From Bacillota bacterium (GTDB lineage Bacteria > Bacillota > DTU030 > DUMP01): 64,000 nucleotides of DNA. This document shows, in pieces, positions 47,981 to 56,642 of this stretch. Every line of letters starts with the position of its first letter. Position 1 is the stretch's first letter. The position numbers and the translations under genes were made by a program. The stretch lies in contig JASKKP010000007.1 of NCBI GenBank assembly GCA_030154105.1, positions 1-64,000 of the forward strand, given 5' to 3'. The notes beneath the pieces are model-generated. The model made no database searches. It was not told where the DNA came from and saw only the letters and a list, made by a program, of their open reading frames with translations.

Positions 47981-48072
47981 ACAGCGCCCGTGCCGGGCGC
48001 GTAAAAGAAGGCCCCCGCCTCGTAGGCAGGAGCCATCTTCCATTTCTCCCCAGGTGCCCGGCACCTAATTAA
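47981..48072 (-). repeat. 92-bp direct repeat, copy 2 (after hydA2)
   Basis: Second copy of the 47132-47222 element, same orientation, with about six differences including a one-base insertion. On the minus strand it begins at the hydA2 stop codon and supplies the likely terminator for the hydrogenase 2 operon. Confidence 0.85.
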
Positions 48073-49793
48073 AACCTGGACCTGGGGGTGTAGTGGGTAT
48101 GAAGTAGTTCGTGGGCCTTCTCCGAGAGCGGAGCACCCAGGTACTCCTTGTACAGGGTTTGTACGGCCGGGTTCTCGTGGGACTTTCTGAGCGGCATGCT
48201 CGCATCCACTTCATAAATGGCTTTGATCCGGGCTGCGCGCTTCTCGCGGTCTACCGGGATGGGCTGGCCGCCGCCGCCGATGCACCCGCCGGGGCAGCAC
48301 ATGATCTCCACAAATTGCCAGTCGGCCTCGCCCGCCTTGATTCTATCCAGCACTTTCTTAGCATTGGCCAGACCGTGGGCCACCGCCACCTTAACGGTCT
48401 TGCCGTCCAGGTCCACCGAGGCTTCCTTCACCCCGTCGAGGCCGCGCACGGCGGTGAAGTCGAGGCTCTCTAGGGTTTTTCCGGTCACAACTTCATAAAC
48501 CGTCCTGAGAGCCGCCTCCATCACGCCGCCGGTCGCTCCGAAAATGGCGCCGGCGCCCGTGGAGATGCCGAGCGGAGCGTCGTATTCTTCCTCCGGCAGG
48601 CCCTCGAAATCGATGCCGGCCTCCTTCAGCATGCGGGCCAGCTCGCGGGTGGTAAGCACGGCATCCACATCGGGAACGCCCGAGGCCGTCATCTCCGGCC
48701 GCTGCGCTTCGAACTTCTTGGCCGTGCAGGGCATGATCGACACCACGTAGACGTCCTCCGGCTTAAGGCCCATCTTTTCCGCATAGTAGGTCTTGGCCAC
48801 GGCACCGAACATCTGCTGCGGGGATTTGCAGGTGGAAACGTGCGGCAAAAGTTCAGGGTAGAAGTGCTCGCAGTACTTCACCCACCCGGGGCTGCAGGAA
48901 GTAATGAGCGGGAGCGGCCCGCCTTCCTTGAGGCGCTCGATGAGCTCGTGTCCTTCCTCCATGATAGTAAGGTCGGCGGAGAAATCCGTGTCGAAGACGC
49001 GGTCGAAACCGAGCCTTCTTAAGGCCGCCACCATCTTGCCGGTGACGATGGACCCGGGCGCCATCCCCAGGGCCTCGCCCACGGAGACGCGCGTGGCCGG
49101 CGCCGTCTGCACCACTACATGCTTCTTCGGGTCGCCCAAGGCCTTCCAGACCTCATCCACGTAGCTCTTTTCCGTGATGGCTCCGGTGGGGCAGACGGTT
49201 GAGCATTGGCCGCAGGCCACACAGGCCACCTCGGCCAGGTTGCGGTTGAAAAGCGGCAGGATTAATGTATCCCAGCCGCGGCCCACATACCCTAGGGCGT
49301 TAACGTTCTGAACCTCGCCACACATGCGCACGCAGCGGCCGCAGAGGATACATTTGTTGGGGTCGCGCACCAGGGCCGGGCTGGAGGTATCCTTCGGAAC
49401 GTTCCGTTTCTCTCCCTGGTACCGCACCTCCCGCACGCCCAGGTCGTGGGCCAGGGTCTGCAGCTCGCAGTTGCCGTTCCGGTCGCAGGTCAAACACTCA
49501 AAGGGGTGATTGGCCAGGAGGAGCTCCAGAGCCGTGCGCCGCGCCTCGCGCACGAAAGGAGTGTTGGTATAGACTTCCATGCCGTTTGACGCCGGCATGA
49601 CGCAGGAGGCCACCAGGCTTTTGGCCCCCTTCACCTCTACCACGCAGAGGCGGCACGCTCCTTCAGGTCTAAGTTCCGGGTGGTAGCAGAGGGTCGGGAT
49701 CTTGATCCCAGCCGCCCGCGCCGCCTCGAGAACAGTCATCCCTTTTGCGGCTTGGACTTCCCGCCCGTCTATAGTTAGGGTGATGGTTTCCAT
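48069..49793 (-). CDS. hydA: [FeFe]-hydrogenase catalytic subunit HydA (operon 2)
   Basis: Second HydA-type subunit, 574 residues. It has an N-terminal [2Fe-2S] domain (Cys36, 47, 50, 64), a His-Cys3 [4Fe-4S] segment (95-109) and two [4Fe-4S] sites (148-158 and 191-201), then the H-cluster domain. The L1 motif reads TSCSPGW (298-304), with Ser301 in place of the second Cys. The L3 motif reads MCCPGGC (498-504), with an additional Cys499. L2 (MPCTAKKFE) is standard. It lacks the C-terminal [2Fe-2S] module of the operon 1 paralogue. Ends at a repeat-borne terminator. Confidence 0.95.
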   Translation of the reverse strand: METITLTIDGREVQAAKGMTVLEAARAAGIKIPTLCYHPELRPEGACRLCVVEVKGAKSLVASCVMPASNGMEVYTNTPFVREARRTALELLLANHPFECLTCDRNGNCELQTLAHDLGVREVRYQGEKRNVPKDTSSPALVRDPNKCILCGRCVRMCGEVQNVNALGYVGRGWDTLILPLFNRNLAEVACVACGQCSTVCPTGAITEKSYVDEVWKALGDPKKHVVVQTAPATRVSVGEALGMAPGSIVTGKMVAALRRLGFDRVFDTDFSADLTIMEEGHELIERLKEGGPLPLITSCSPGWVKYCEHFYPELLPHVSTCKSPQQMFGAVAKTYYAEKMGLKPEDVYVVSIMPCTAKKFEAQRPEMTASGVPDVDAVLTTRELARMLKEAGIDFEGLPEEEYDAPLGISTGAGAIFGATGGVMEAALRTVYEVVTGKTLESLDFTAVRGLDGVKEASVDLDGKTVKVAVAHGLANAKKVLDRIKAGEADWQFVEIMCCPGGCIGGGGQPIPVDREKRAARIKAIYEVDASMPLRKSHENPAVQTLYKEYLGAPLSEKAHELLHTHYTPRSRF

Positions 49794-49816
49794 GGTTCAC
49801 ACTCCTTCACGCTCTT

Positions 49817-51610
49817 TTAGCCGCGGACAATGGCGCCGAACGGGCAGCGCTCCATGCAGGCGCCGCACTTGATGCACTTGTCGGGATCGATGAAGTGGAC
49901 CTCTTTGCGGGTACCGGAAATGGCACCCACCGGGCAGACCCTAGTGCAGGCCGTGCACCCGCGGCAGAGTTCGGGCTTGATGCGGTATACGAGGAGCGCC
50001 GCGCAGACGCCGGCCGGGCAGCGTTTATCCTGGATATGGGTCACGTATTCATCGCGGAAGTACCGGAGAGTGGATAGAATCGGGTTGGGGGCCGTCTGCC
50101 CCAAGCCGCAGAGCGCGCTCTGCTTGACTACCAGCGCCGTACGCTCCAAGAGGTCGAGGTCCTCCATCTTCCCTTTCCCGGCGGCGATCCGATCCAGGAT
50201 TTCCAGCATGCGCTTGATTCCTTCGCGGCAGGGCGTGCACTTCCCGCAGGATTCGGAGCGGGTGAAGTTCAGGAAGAAGCGGGCCACATCCACAATGCAG
50301 GTGTCCTCGTCCATCACCACCAGGCCGCCGGAACCCATGATGGCCCCGGCACCGGTCAGGGACTCATAGTCTACCGGCAGATCGAGCTGGCTTTCGGGGA
50401 GGCAGCCTCCGGAAGGTCCGCCGATCTGCACCGCCTTGAATTTCTTGCCGTTCGGGATGCCGCCGCCGATGTCGAAGATGATTTCGCGCAGAGTAATCCC
50501 CATAGGCACTTCCACCAGCCCGGTGTTGCGCACCTTGCCGGTGAGGGCAAATACCTTGGTGCCCTTGCTCTTTTCCGTGCCCATGGAAGCAAACCAGTCG
50601 CCGCCCTTCAAGATAATGTCCGGAATGTTGGCCCAGGTCTCCACGTTGTTGATGTTGGTAGGCTTATCCCACAGGCCCTGGTTGGCCGGGAACGGCGGCC
50701 TCGGACGCGGCATACCGCGCTGGCCCATGATGGAGGCCATAAGCGCCGTCTCTTCGCCGCAGACAAAGGCGCCGGCGCCTTCTTTAATATGAATGCGGAA
50801 GGAGAAGCCGCTCCCTAAGATGTTGTCGCCCAGGAGGCCCAGCTCTTCGGCCTGCTTTGTGGCGATGCGCAGGCGCTTAACCGCCAGGGGGTACTCGGCC
50901 CGGACGTAAATGTATCCTTCGCTGGCCCCGATGGCGTAGGCGCCGATAATCATGCCTTCCAGCACCCGGTGCGGGTCGCCCTCCATGACGCTGCGGTCCA
51001 TGAAGGCACCGGGGTCGCCCTCGTCACCGTTGCACACGACGTACTTGGGCTCCCCTGGGGCCTTGCGGCAGAACTCCCACTTGAGCCCGGTGGGGAAGCC
51101 GGCACCGCCGCGCCCCCTGAGGCCGGATTTCTTTACTTCCGCAATGACCTCTTCGGGAGTCATCTCGCCGAGCACTTTGGCCAGGGCCGAGTAGCCGCCG
51201 CGGGCGATGTATTCTTCAATACGTTCGGGGTTGATGTAGCCGCAGTTCTGCAGGACCACCCGCTTCTGCTTTTGGTAGAAGGGTAAATCGCCGTAGTGCG
51301 GCACTTTTTCTTCGGTGAGGGGCTCTTTGTAAAGCAGGCGCTGGACGATCCGGCCTTTATAAAGGTGCTCGTTCACGATATCCGGAACGTCGTCCGGCGT
51401 CACGTGCGTGTACATGGTCCCTTCAGGATAGACGATCACCAAGGGACCCATCTCACACAGGCCGTGGCAGCCGGTGGTGACTACCTTAACCTCTTTATCC
51501 AATCCTTTTGCTGCGAGTTCCTTTTCCAACCTGGCCCGGATCTCCGGCGACCCGCCGGAAGTACAGCCGGTGCCGCCGCAGACCAGGACGTGGGCACGGA
51601 ATAGATTCAT
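49817..51610 (-). CDS. hydB: Hydrogenase flavoprotein subunit HydB/NuoF-like (operon 2)
   Basis: 597 residues with the same layout as the operon 1 HydB: N-terminal [2Fe-2S] thioredoxin-like domain (CGGTGC and GCHGLC), FMN/NAD domain, NuoF [4Fe-4S] motif ([12 protein letters not shown]) and two C-terminal ferredoxin motifs. The cofactor loops are standard ([10 protein letters not shown] and CGEETAL), which favours NAD(H). It lies 42 nt downstream of the ferredoxin-like gene. Confidence 0.95.
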   Translation of the reverse strand: MNLFRAHVLVCGGTGCTSGGSPEIRARLEKELAAKGLDKEVKVVTTGCHGLCEMGPLVIVYPEGTMYTHVTPDDVPDIVNEHLYKGRIVQRLLYKEPLTEEKVPHYGDLPFYQKQKRVVLQNCGYINPERIEEYIARGGYSALAKVLGEMTPEEVIAEVKKSGLRGRGGAGFPTGLKWEFCRKAPGEPKYVVCNGDEGDPGAFMDRSVMEGDPHRVLEGMIIGAYAIGASEGYIYVRAEYPLAVKRLRIATKQAEELGLLGDNILGSGFSFRIHIKEGAGAFVCGEETALMASIMGQRGMPRPRPPFPANQGLWDKPTNINNVETWANIPDIILKGGDWFASMGTEKSKGTKVFALTGKVRNTGLVEVPMGITLREIIFDIGGGIPNGKKFKAVQIGGPSGGCLPESQLDLPVDYESLTGAGAIMGSGGLVVMDEDTCIVDVARFFLNFTRSESCGKCTPCREGIKRMLEILDRIAAGKGKMEDLDLLERTALVVKQSALCGLGQTAPNPILSTLRYFRDEYVTHIQDKRCPAGVCAALLVYRIKPELCRGCTACTRVCPVGAISGTRKEVHFIDPDKCIKCGACMERCPFGAIVRG

Positions 51611-51652
51611 GGTTTAAACCTCCCTTTTGCCGTCCGTGACTTTTGATAATTT

Positions 51653-52018
51653 CTAGTTGGCCCGGCCGACCACCAGATCCTCGACGATGCGCCCGTTGAC
51701 CACGTGTTCGCCGATGATTCGCGGCACATCTCGCGGTGTAACATGGCCGTAGGTGATGCGCTTTTCGCCCGGCCGCACCACGTCGACCAGCGGTTCTTTC
51801 TCACACATCCCTATGCAGCCGGTCTGAAGGACCGTGGCCTTGATGTTCCGCCTGGCCAGTTCCTCCAGGATGGCCGTCATAACTTCTCTGGCTCCCGCCG
51901 CAATACCGCACGTTCCCATGCCTACGATAATCTGCACTTCTGCACCCTGGCGCGTCTCAATTTCTTTCTGCACTTCTTCGCGCAGGCGCCTCAGGTCATC
52001 TAAGCTTTTCAGCGTCAT
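51653..52018 (-). CDS. Thioredoxin-like [2Fe-2S] ferredoxin (operon 2)
   Basis: Free-standing version of the domain found at the HydB N-terminus, 121 residues, with ligands in VGMGTCGIAAG and TGCIGMCEKEP. Such small subunits accompany Hnd/HydABC hydrogenases. I use the ATG at 52018, 8 nt behind GGAGG. It overlaps the end of the HATPase gene by 23 nt. Confidence 0.88.
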   Translation of the reverse strand: MTLKSLDDLRRLREEVQKEIETRQGAEVQIIVGMGTCGIAAGAREVMTAILEELARRNIKATVLQTGCIGMCEKEPLVDVVRPGEKRITYGHVTPRDVPRIIGEHVVNGRIVEDLVVGRAN

Positions 52019-52568
52019 CTCCGCCACCTCCGTGCAGGCTTGTTAATTCTTCCTCTAGGTACCGCTTGAGAAAAGTCAACACCTTAGGATCATTTATCGG
52101 AACCCCTCCCAGCTCCCTTTGCACCTCCCAGGCGCGGAAAGTAAACGTACGGCCGTCCACCGTGTGCCGGTAGGTGAGGTCGAGCTTGGGAGCTCCTGCA
52201 AGCACGGTCACCAGCGTGGCCGGCACATCCCCTAGCGGGGGCCGATCCCAGTGCTGAAGCCGAAATGTTGCGGTAACAGTGGTTCCCTTCCCTTTTTCCG
52301 ACGCAACCTGTAGGTCTCCTCCAGCCTGGCGCGCAGCCATGGCCAAGAGAGAAAGGCCCAACCCTACTCGCCGAGTGGTGCGGGTGGTGGTGAAGGGATC
52401 GAGAACCCGGCGGACGAACTCCTGGTCCATCCCGCAGCCGTTGTCCGTAATGGTGATGACCAGCCGGTCGCCGGCCGTGTCTTCTTTGATCTCAATCACG
52501 ACCTCCGTTGCCCCTGCCGCAAGCGCGTTCTGCACCAGGTCCAGAATGTGGAGGGCCAGCTCTTCCAT
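51996..52568 (-). CDS. HATPase-domain protein (histidine-kinase-type ATPase) in hydrogenase operon
   Basis: 190 residues with a GHKL ATPase fold: N-box LVQNALAAGA, G1 TDNGCGMDQ, F-box-like DPFTTTR and G2 RRVGLGLSLL. A C-terminal 70-residue segment is not recognised. No dimerisation/phosphoacceptor helix or receiver is present, so it cannot work as a normal two-component kinase. Start at 52568, immediately after hydC2. A regulatory role for the hydrogenase is inferred from the operon. Confidence 0.82.
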   Translation of the reverse strand: MEELALHILDLVQNALAAGATEVVIEIKEDTAGDRLVITITDNGCGMDQEFVRRVLDPFTTTRTTRRVGLGLSLLAMAARQAGGDLQVASEKGKGTTVTATFRLQHWDRPPLGDVPATLVTVLAGAPKLDLTYRHTVDGRTFTFRAWEVQRELGGVPINDPKVLTFLKRYLEEELTSLHGGGGDDAEKLR

Positions 52569-52570
52569 CG

Positions 52571-53053
52571 CTATTCGTACCGCGCCAGCACGCTGGCCAC
52601 TTTGTCCGGGGTCATGCGGCCGTGGGTGTCTTCGTCGACCATCATTACTGGCGCTAGGCCGCAGCACCCGAGGCAGGCCACCGGCTCCAGGCTAAAGCGC
52701 AGGTCTTCCGTCGTCTCGCCCGGCTTAATCCCAAGCTCCTTTTCCACCTCGGCCAGGATCCTGGCGCCGCCGCGCACATGGCAGGCCGTGCCCTGGCAGA
52801 CGCGCACCACATGCCGGCCGCGCGGCTTTAGGTGAAATTGGGCGTAAAACGTCGCCACGCCGTAGATGGTGGTAGCCGGAATGTCGAGGGCCAGCGAAAT
52901 CTCCTTGATCACGTCTTCCGGGATGTAACCGTAGGCCGCCTGCACCTCTTGCAGGATCGGGATCAGCGAGCCTTTTTCTCCCTCGTGCCGCGAAAGGATT
53001 TCCTGAAGTTCTGGGTACTTAGGGGCGGTGTTGCCGCAGGCGCATGCGCTCAT
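52571..53053 (-). CDS. hydC: Hydrogenase [2Fe-2S] subunit HydC/NuoE-like (operon 2)
   Basis: 160 residues with the NuoE helical part (FYAQFHLKPRG) and the [2Fe-2S] cysteines in CQGTAC and CLGCC. Partner of hydB2 and hydA2, but separated from them by the HATPase and ferredoxin genes. Lies 53 nt after the PHP gene. Confidence 0.94.
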   Translation of the reverse strand: MSACACGNTAPKYPELQEILSRHEGEKGSLIPILQEVQAAYGYIPEDVIKEISLALDIPATTIYGVATFYAQFHLKPRGRHVVRVCQGTACHVRGGARILAEVEKELGIKPGETTEDLRFSLEPVACLGCCGLAPVMMVDEDTHGRMTPDKVASVLARYE

Positions 53054-53106
53054 GACGCGTCTCCTCCTTTGCCTTATCCAAACTTATCATCATGAACATC
53101 GCCGTC

Positions 53107-53883
53107 CTAAGAGCTACAGGGTTTTTCGTCCGAGTTCGACATGATCACCACCTTCCGGCCCTCCCGTCCGGCCAAGGCTAATACTACCTCGGCCAGGGTG
53201 GGAGCGGCCACGTGAAACCAGGTCGCGCACGGCGTTGCCAAATCGCTCAGCCGGTGCGCGTCGGAAGAAGTAATGAGGGAATAACCCACCAGGGTCGGGA
53301 ACAATCTTTTGGCCTCCTCGGGCGTAAGGCGGCTGGAGATCTCCAGCGTTTGAGGCTCAAGGCCCGGGGGCACCACGCCGAGGTTGGCCAAGAGGCTGAA
53401 GGCCGGCCGGTCCACGTGCGCCGGGATAAAAAGCCCGCCGGCACGCCTGGTGAGGTCCCGCACGTCTTCTAGGGAGAGATCAACAGAATTGAGAAGGAGC
53501 CTGTTTTCGAAGCCAAGGATATTTTCCTCAGCGTCCACAATTACCTGATCCCCAAAAACTTCCGGCCGATTTTCTATTCGCGGCAGATGGCGGCGGATCT
53601 CCTCCCCCGCCGCCGCCAAAGAAGCCAGGTCCGGGAAAAAGCAAAGAACGTGAACCTCCTCCCGCGTCTGAACCTCCATCCCTGCCAGCACCGCTATACC
53701 TTCCCGGGCGGCCAAAGCGGTCACCGCCGGCACGTTCGCCCACGCGTTGTGATCGGTAATGCCCAGAAGGCCGATCCCGTTGGCCACCGCGGCGGCGACA
53801 ATGGCGCGCGGGCCCATTTCTAATTCGGCGCAGGGTGACAGCACCGTGTGCACGTGGAGGTCAGCCTTGAGCCAGCGCAGCAT
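53107..53883 (-). CDS. PHP-domain phosphoesterase in hydrogenase operon
   Basis: 258 residues with PHP metal motifs: DLHVHTVLSPC, ITDHNAW, GMEVQT, PAHVDRP and SSDAHR. Resembles YciV/TrpH-type 5'-nucleotide phosphatases. Overlaps the DRTGG gene by 23 nt. Its recurring presence in hydrogenase operons of this type suggests turnover of a nucleotide or signalling phosphate, but that is inference. Confidence 0.85.
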   Translation of the reverse strand: MLRWLKADLHVHTVLSPCAELEMGPRAIVAAAVANGIGLLGITDHNAWANVPAVTALAAREGIAVLAGMEVQTREEVHVLCFFPDLASLAAAGEEIRRHLPRIENRPEVFGDQVIVDAEENILGFENRLLLNSVDLSLEDVRDLTRRAGGLFIPAHVDRPAFSLLANLGVVPPGLEPQTLEISSRLTPEEAKRLFPTLVGYSLITSSDAHRLSDLATPCATWFHVAAPTLAEVVLALAGREGRKVVIMSNSDEKPCSS

Positions 53884-54238
53884 AAAAGTTCGACGCCCTT
53901 ATCCCCAGGGCGTAGAGCCGCCCAACCACTTCAAAGATGGGAAGGTCGGTTGTGAAAATGGGAACACCTTCTGCCTCCGCCTTGCTCAAAGTCTCTTCCT
54001 GGGGCTCAATCCCGCCAGCAATGATGATGCCAGCGAGGTTGAGCAGCACGGCTACGGCAACGATGTTCTGGTGGGCCTGGACCGTCACCCAAAGATCACC
54101 TTCCCGCGCCCGGGACATGACGTGGCTCAGGAGGTCGGAAGTGTAGCCGCCTTTTACTTCTCGCTCGAGTCCGGATCGGCCCGCCTTCAGGTTAAGGCCC
54201 AGCTCCGGTACCGCAAGGAGCGCCTTAAGTTGCATCAC
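53861..54238 (-). CDS. DRTGG-domain protein 1
   Basis: 125 residues consisting of one DRTGG domain (GYTSDLLSHVMSRAREGDLWVT, then IIIAGGIEPQEETL and TDLPIFEVVGRLY). The domain is often fused to CBS or phosphotransacetylase proteins and may bind a nucleotide. It overlaps the hydrogenase-like gene by 14 nt. A paralogue is encoded at the head of the operon. Confidence 0.82.
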   Translation of the reverse strand: MMQLKALLAVPELGLNLKAGRSGLEREVKGGYTSDLLSHVMSRAREGDLWVTVQAHQNIVAVAVLLNLAGIIIAGGIEPQEETLSKAEAEGVPIFTTDLPIFEVVGRLYALGIRASNFYAALAQG

Positions 54239-55580
54239 CCTCTCCTCCCTTCGACGTTCTGTTCTGATCCATAGCCGGTGGCACCAGCTGCGCCAGGTTG
54301 TACGTCTCCTGGGCTAAGGCCATGATCTTCTCGCGCAGCTTAAAGATGCAATCGGTCTCCAGCGCCTTGCCCACCGCAATATCTTCAGCCAGGGCCCGGC
54401 AGGTAGGAGCGCCGCAGGAACCGCAGTCCAGCCCGGGTAGGCGCTCCATAAGCGCCTGGACCTGTTGTAGCTTCTGCATGGCGCGCCTGAGATCCCGGTC
54501 CAGGTGCACAATAGGCCGCGGCTTCACTTCTATCTCCGGGACCTTGGGCATGGGTACGCCGAAAGCGGCCAGGCGCTCAGAAAGCGGTTCGCGGGCAGGG
54601 AGGTCGCGGACCAGGTGCCTAAGGCGCACGCCGGCCACAAAGCGGTTGTTGACGTTGAGGATGCCGCCCACGCAACCGCCGGGGCAGGCCTGGGCTTCAA
54701 TGAAGTCGATATCTCCCAGCCGGCCCAGCTCAATCTCCTCGAGCACGCTGATGACGTTGTGAATTCCGTCTACAATTAGGGCATTTTCAATCCCCGCTGC
54801 GGCCACCTCTCCACCGGAAGCACCCCAACCAATCCCCAGGCGGTCAGCCCGGGTAAGGCAGGGCTCTTCCTGGCGCAGGTTCTCGAGCAGCCGTCCGAAA
54901 ACGTCCGCCACCGCCAGCACCCGGTCCACCTCTGAGGGAACGCCGCCCACAGGGTTCTTCACCGCCGTCACCTTGGCCGGGCAGGGGCTGAGGAAGAAGA
55001 TGCCGATCCTTTCTGGGGCCAGGCCTGTTTCCTGCACTGCTTTTTGTCGCATCAAGGAAGCAGTCACCTGCATGGGGCTTTCGAGGGGGATGATGTGGTC
55101 CACCAGCGCCGGAAAGCGCACCTGGATTAGACGCACTACAGCCGGGCAGGCTGAAGAGATGAGGGGGCGCAGGTGGTGATTCGCTCGGAAGTAATCGCGC
55201 ACTGCCTGCGAAACGATTTCCGCCCCGAGGGCTACCTCGCAGACGTCATCGAACCCCAAGGCCTTGACGGCCGCCAGGATGCGTGCCGGGCTTACATTAT
55301 CCCGGAACTGCCCGTAAAGGGAGGGGGCCACAAGCGCCACCGTGTAGCTGAAGAGAGCGAGGTCTTGCACGGAATCGCGCTCGGCGTACTTGGCGTGGTT
55401 GGGGCACGCCCGGATGCACTCGCCGCAGTCAATGCAGCGCTCCTCCATTATCTCCGCCTTTCCGTGGCGCACCCGGATGGCTTCCACCGGACACTTCTTG
55501 ATGCAGTTCACGCAACCTTTGCACTTCTCTTTATCCAGCCGCACCGAGTGGAAGTAGTCCATAGCCATCCTTTTCCCCAT
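54225..55580 (-). CDS. [FeFe]-hydrogenase-like protein with altered H-cluster motifs (putative H2/redox sensor)
   Basis: 451 residues: two N-terminal [4Fe-4S] ferredoxin motifs (CKGCVNCIKKCP, CIDCGECIRACP), a hydrogenase large-subunit-like domain, and a C-terminal [4Fe-4S] segment (LDCGSCGAPTC). The three H-cluster motifs are changed: L1 is SSACPAV instead of TSCCPxW, keeping the cluster-ligand Cys but with Ala at the proton-relay position; L2 is SPCPAKVTA; L3 keeps ACPGGCVGG. This resembles sensory HydS-type proteins, though no PAS or output domain is attached. Neighbouring DRTGG and RsbW-like genes could carry the output. Confidence 0.85.
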   Translation of the reverse strand: MGKRMAMDYFHSVRLDKEKCKGCVNCIKKCPVEAIRVRHGKAEIMEERCIDCGECIRACPNHAKYAERDSVQDLALFSYTVALVAPSLYGQFRDNVSPARILAAVKALGFDDVCEVALGAEIVSQAVRDYFRANHHLRPLISSACPAVVRLIQVRFPALVDHIIPLESPMQVTASLMRQKAVQETGLAPERIGIFFLSPCPAKVTAVKNPVGGVPSEVDRVLAVADVFGRLLENLRQEEPCLTRADRLGIGWGASGGEVAAAGIENALIVDGIHNVISVLEEIELGRLGDIDFIEAQACPGGCVGGILNVNNRFVAGVRLRHLVRDLPAREPLSERLAAFGVPMPKVPEIEVKPRPIVHLDRDLRRAMQKLQQVQALMERLPGLDCGSCGAPTCRALAEDIAVGKALETDCIFKLREKIMALAQETYNLAQLVPPAMDQNRTSKGGEGDAT

Positions 55581-55582
55581 TC

Positions 55583-56014
55583 TTATGATAGTTGAATAAC
55601 AATCTCCACCCGCGTTCCTTGGCCGACGGTGCTGGTTATTGTCAACCTGTCGGCAGACTTTTTCATGTTCGGAAGGCCCATTCCGGCGCCAAAACCCATT
55701 TCCCGAATTTCATCCGGGGCGGTAGAATACCCTTCCTGCATGGCCAGGTCGATATTCTGAATTCCGGGGCCTTCGTCCTCGGCCACCAGGGTGAGCGCCT
55801 CCGGCGTTACTTTTAAGGCCAGCTGCCCCCGGTAGGCATGAATGATGATGTTCATCTCAGCTTCGTAGGCCGAGATGCTAGCCCGCCTGATGACCTGGGG
55901 CGGGAGGTTCAATGCCTGCAGCACTTTTTTAATGCGGCTCGCGGCTTCACCCGCCCGGAGGAAGTCATGCCCGGTCACGGGTATCGTCAGGTCGTAGCTC
56001 AAATCATGGCTCAT
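55583..56014 (-). CDS. RsbW-like anti-sigma/serine kinase ATPase
   Basis: 143 residues with the GHKL fold of anti-sigma factor kinases: SAYEAEMNIIIHAYRG (N-box), EDEGPGI (G1) and GFGAGMGLPNMKKSAD (G2). I use the ATG at 56014 behind GAGGTGG. It lies between DRTGG 2 and the hydrogenase-like sensor. Its target, a protein Ser or a sigma factor, is not visible here. Confidence 0.86.
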   Translation of the reverse strand: MSHDLSYDLTIPVTGHDFLRAGEAASRIKKVLQALNLPPQVIRRASISAYEAEMNIIIHAYRGQLALKVTPEALTLVAEDEGPGIQNIDLAMQEGYSTAPDEIREMGFGAGMGLPNMKKSADRLTITSTVGQGTRVEIVIQLS

Positions 56015-56375
56015 GGCCGCCACCTCGGCCAAGCATACAGCCGCCTAAGCCGGCCTGAAATAGAAGGCCACAGGATTCATACATAGGAAAGCGGGTAAGC
56101 ATGAGGGGCAGGCTCTGGGCGCGGGCCAGTTCCAGTACCTCCGGCCCGGGCCTTTTCCCCCGGACAAAAACGATGCCCGCCAGGTCTATAATCTCCGCCG
56201 TTCGCACAACCTGGGGGGTCGTTAAGCCGGTGAGGAGCAGGGTGCGCTCTTTGCTAAAGGCCAAAACGTCGCTCATGAGGTCGGCCCCACACGCCGTAAG
56301 CACCTCTCGTTCCATGTCGGCGGCCGGCACCAGCACCTCAGCCTGCAGAATTTTTACCACTTCCGAAAGCCGCAC
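56004..56375 (-). CDS. DRTGG-domain protein 2
   Basis: About 123 residues, one DRTGG domain (GADLMSDVLAFSKERTLLLTG, later GIVFVRGKRPGPE). First gene of the ten-gene hydrogenase 2 operon. GTG codons at 56375 and 56381 are both behind GGGAGGAGGG; the first gives the usual N-terminus. It overlaps the RsbW-like start by 11 nt. Confidence 0.8.
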   Translation of the reverse strand: MRLSEVVKILQAEVLVPAADMEREVLTACGADLMSDVLAFSKERTLLLTGLTTPQVVRTAEIIDLAGIVFVRGKRPGPEVLELARAQSLPLMLTRFPMYESCGLLFQAGLGGCMLGRGGGHEP

Positions 56376-56381
56376 GCACAC

Positions 56382-56642
56382 CCCTCCTCCCGGCTTTCAC
56401 ACTCTGTTTCCTTCCCCTGTAACCGGGTCACCATCCGGCCTTTTCGCAGCAACTTCCTGGCCAATTGGCGCTATGGACAACCTCTTCTCGGCTAAATGGC
56501 CCAGTGTTTTTGACAAAGCTCGGACAATACCTTATTCGCTCTCCTTAACAAAATTCCTGCCGCTTGAGCAAAAATTGTCTAATGAAATGTTGTAAACTAG
56601 GAAATCAGGGAATGGGAAAAATAAGGCGTGGAGGGGATGGTA
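56382..56642. promoter_or_regulatory. Divergent control region between hydrogenase 2 operon and copA
   Basis: About 260 bp between divergent starts. On the plus strand TTGACA (56508-56513) could be the -35 for copA, but the -10 (TATTCG at 17 nt) is poor. No convincing minus promoter or Rex site was found by eye, and no copper-regulator operator was recognised. Confidence 0.3.
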
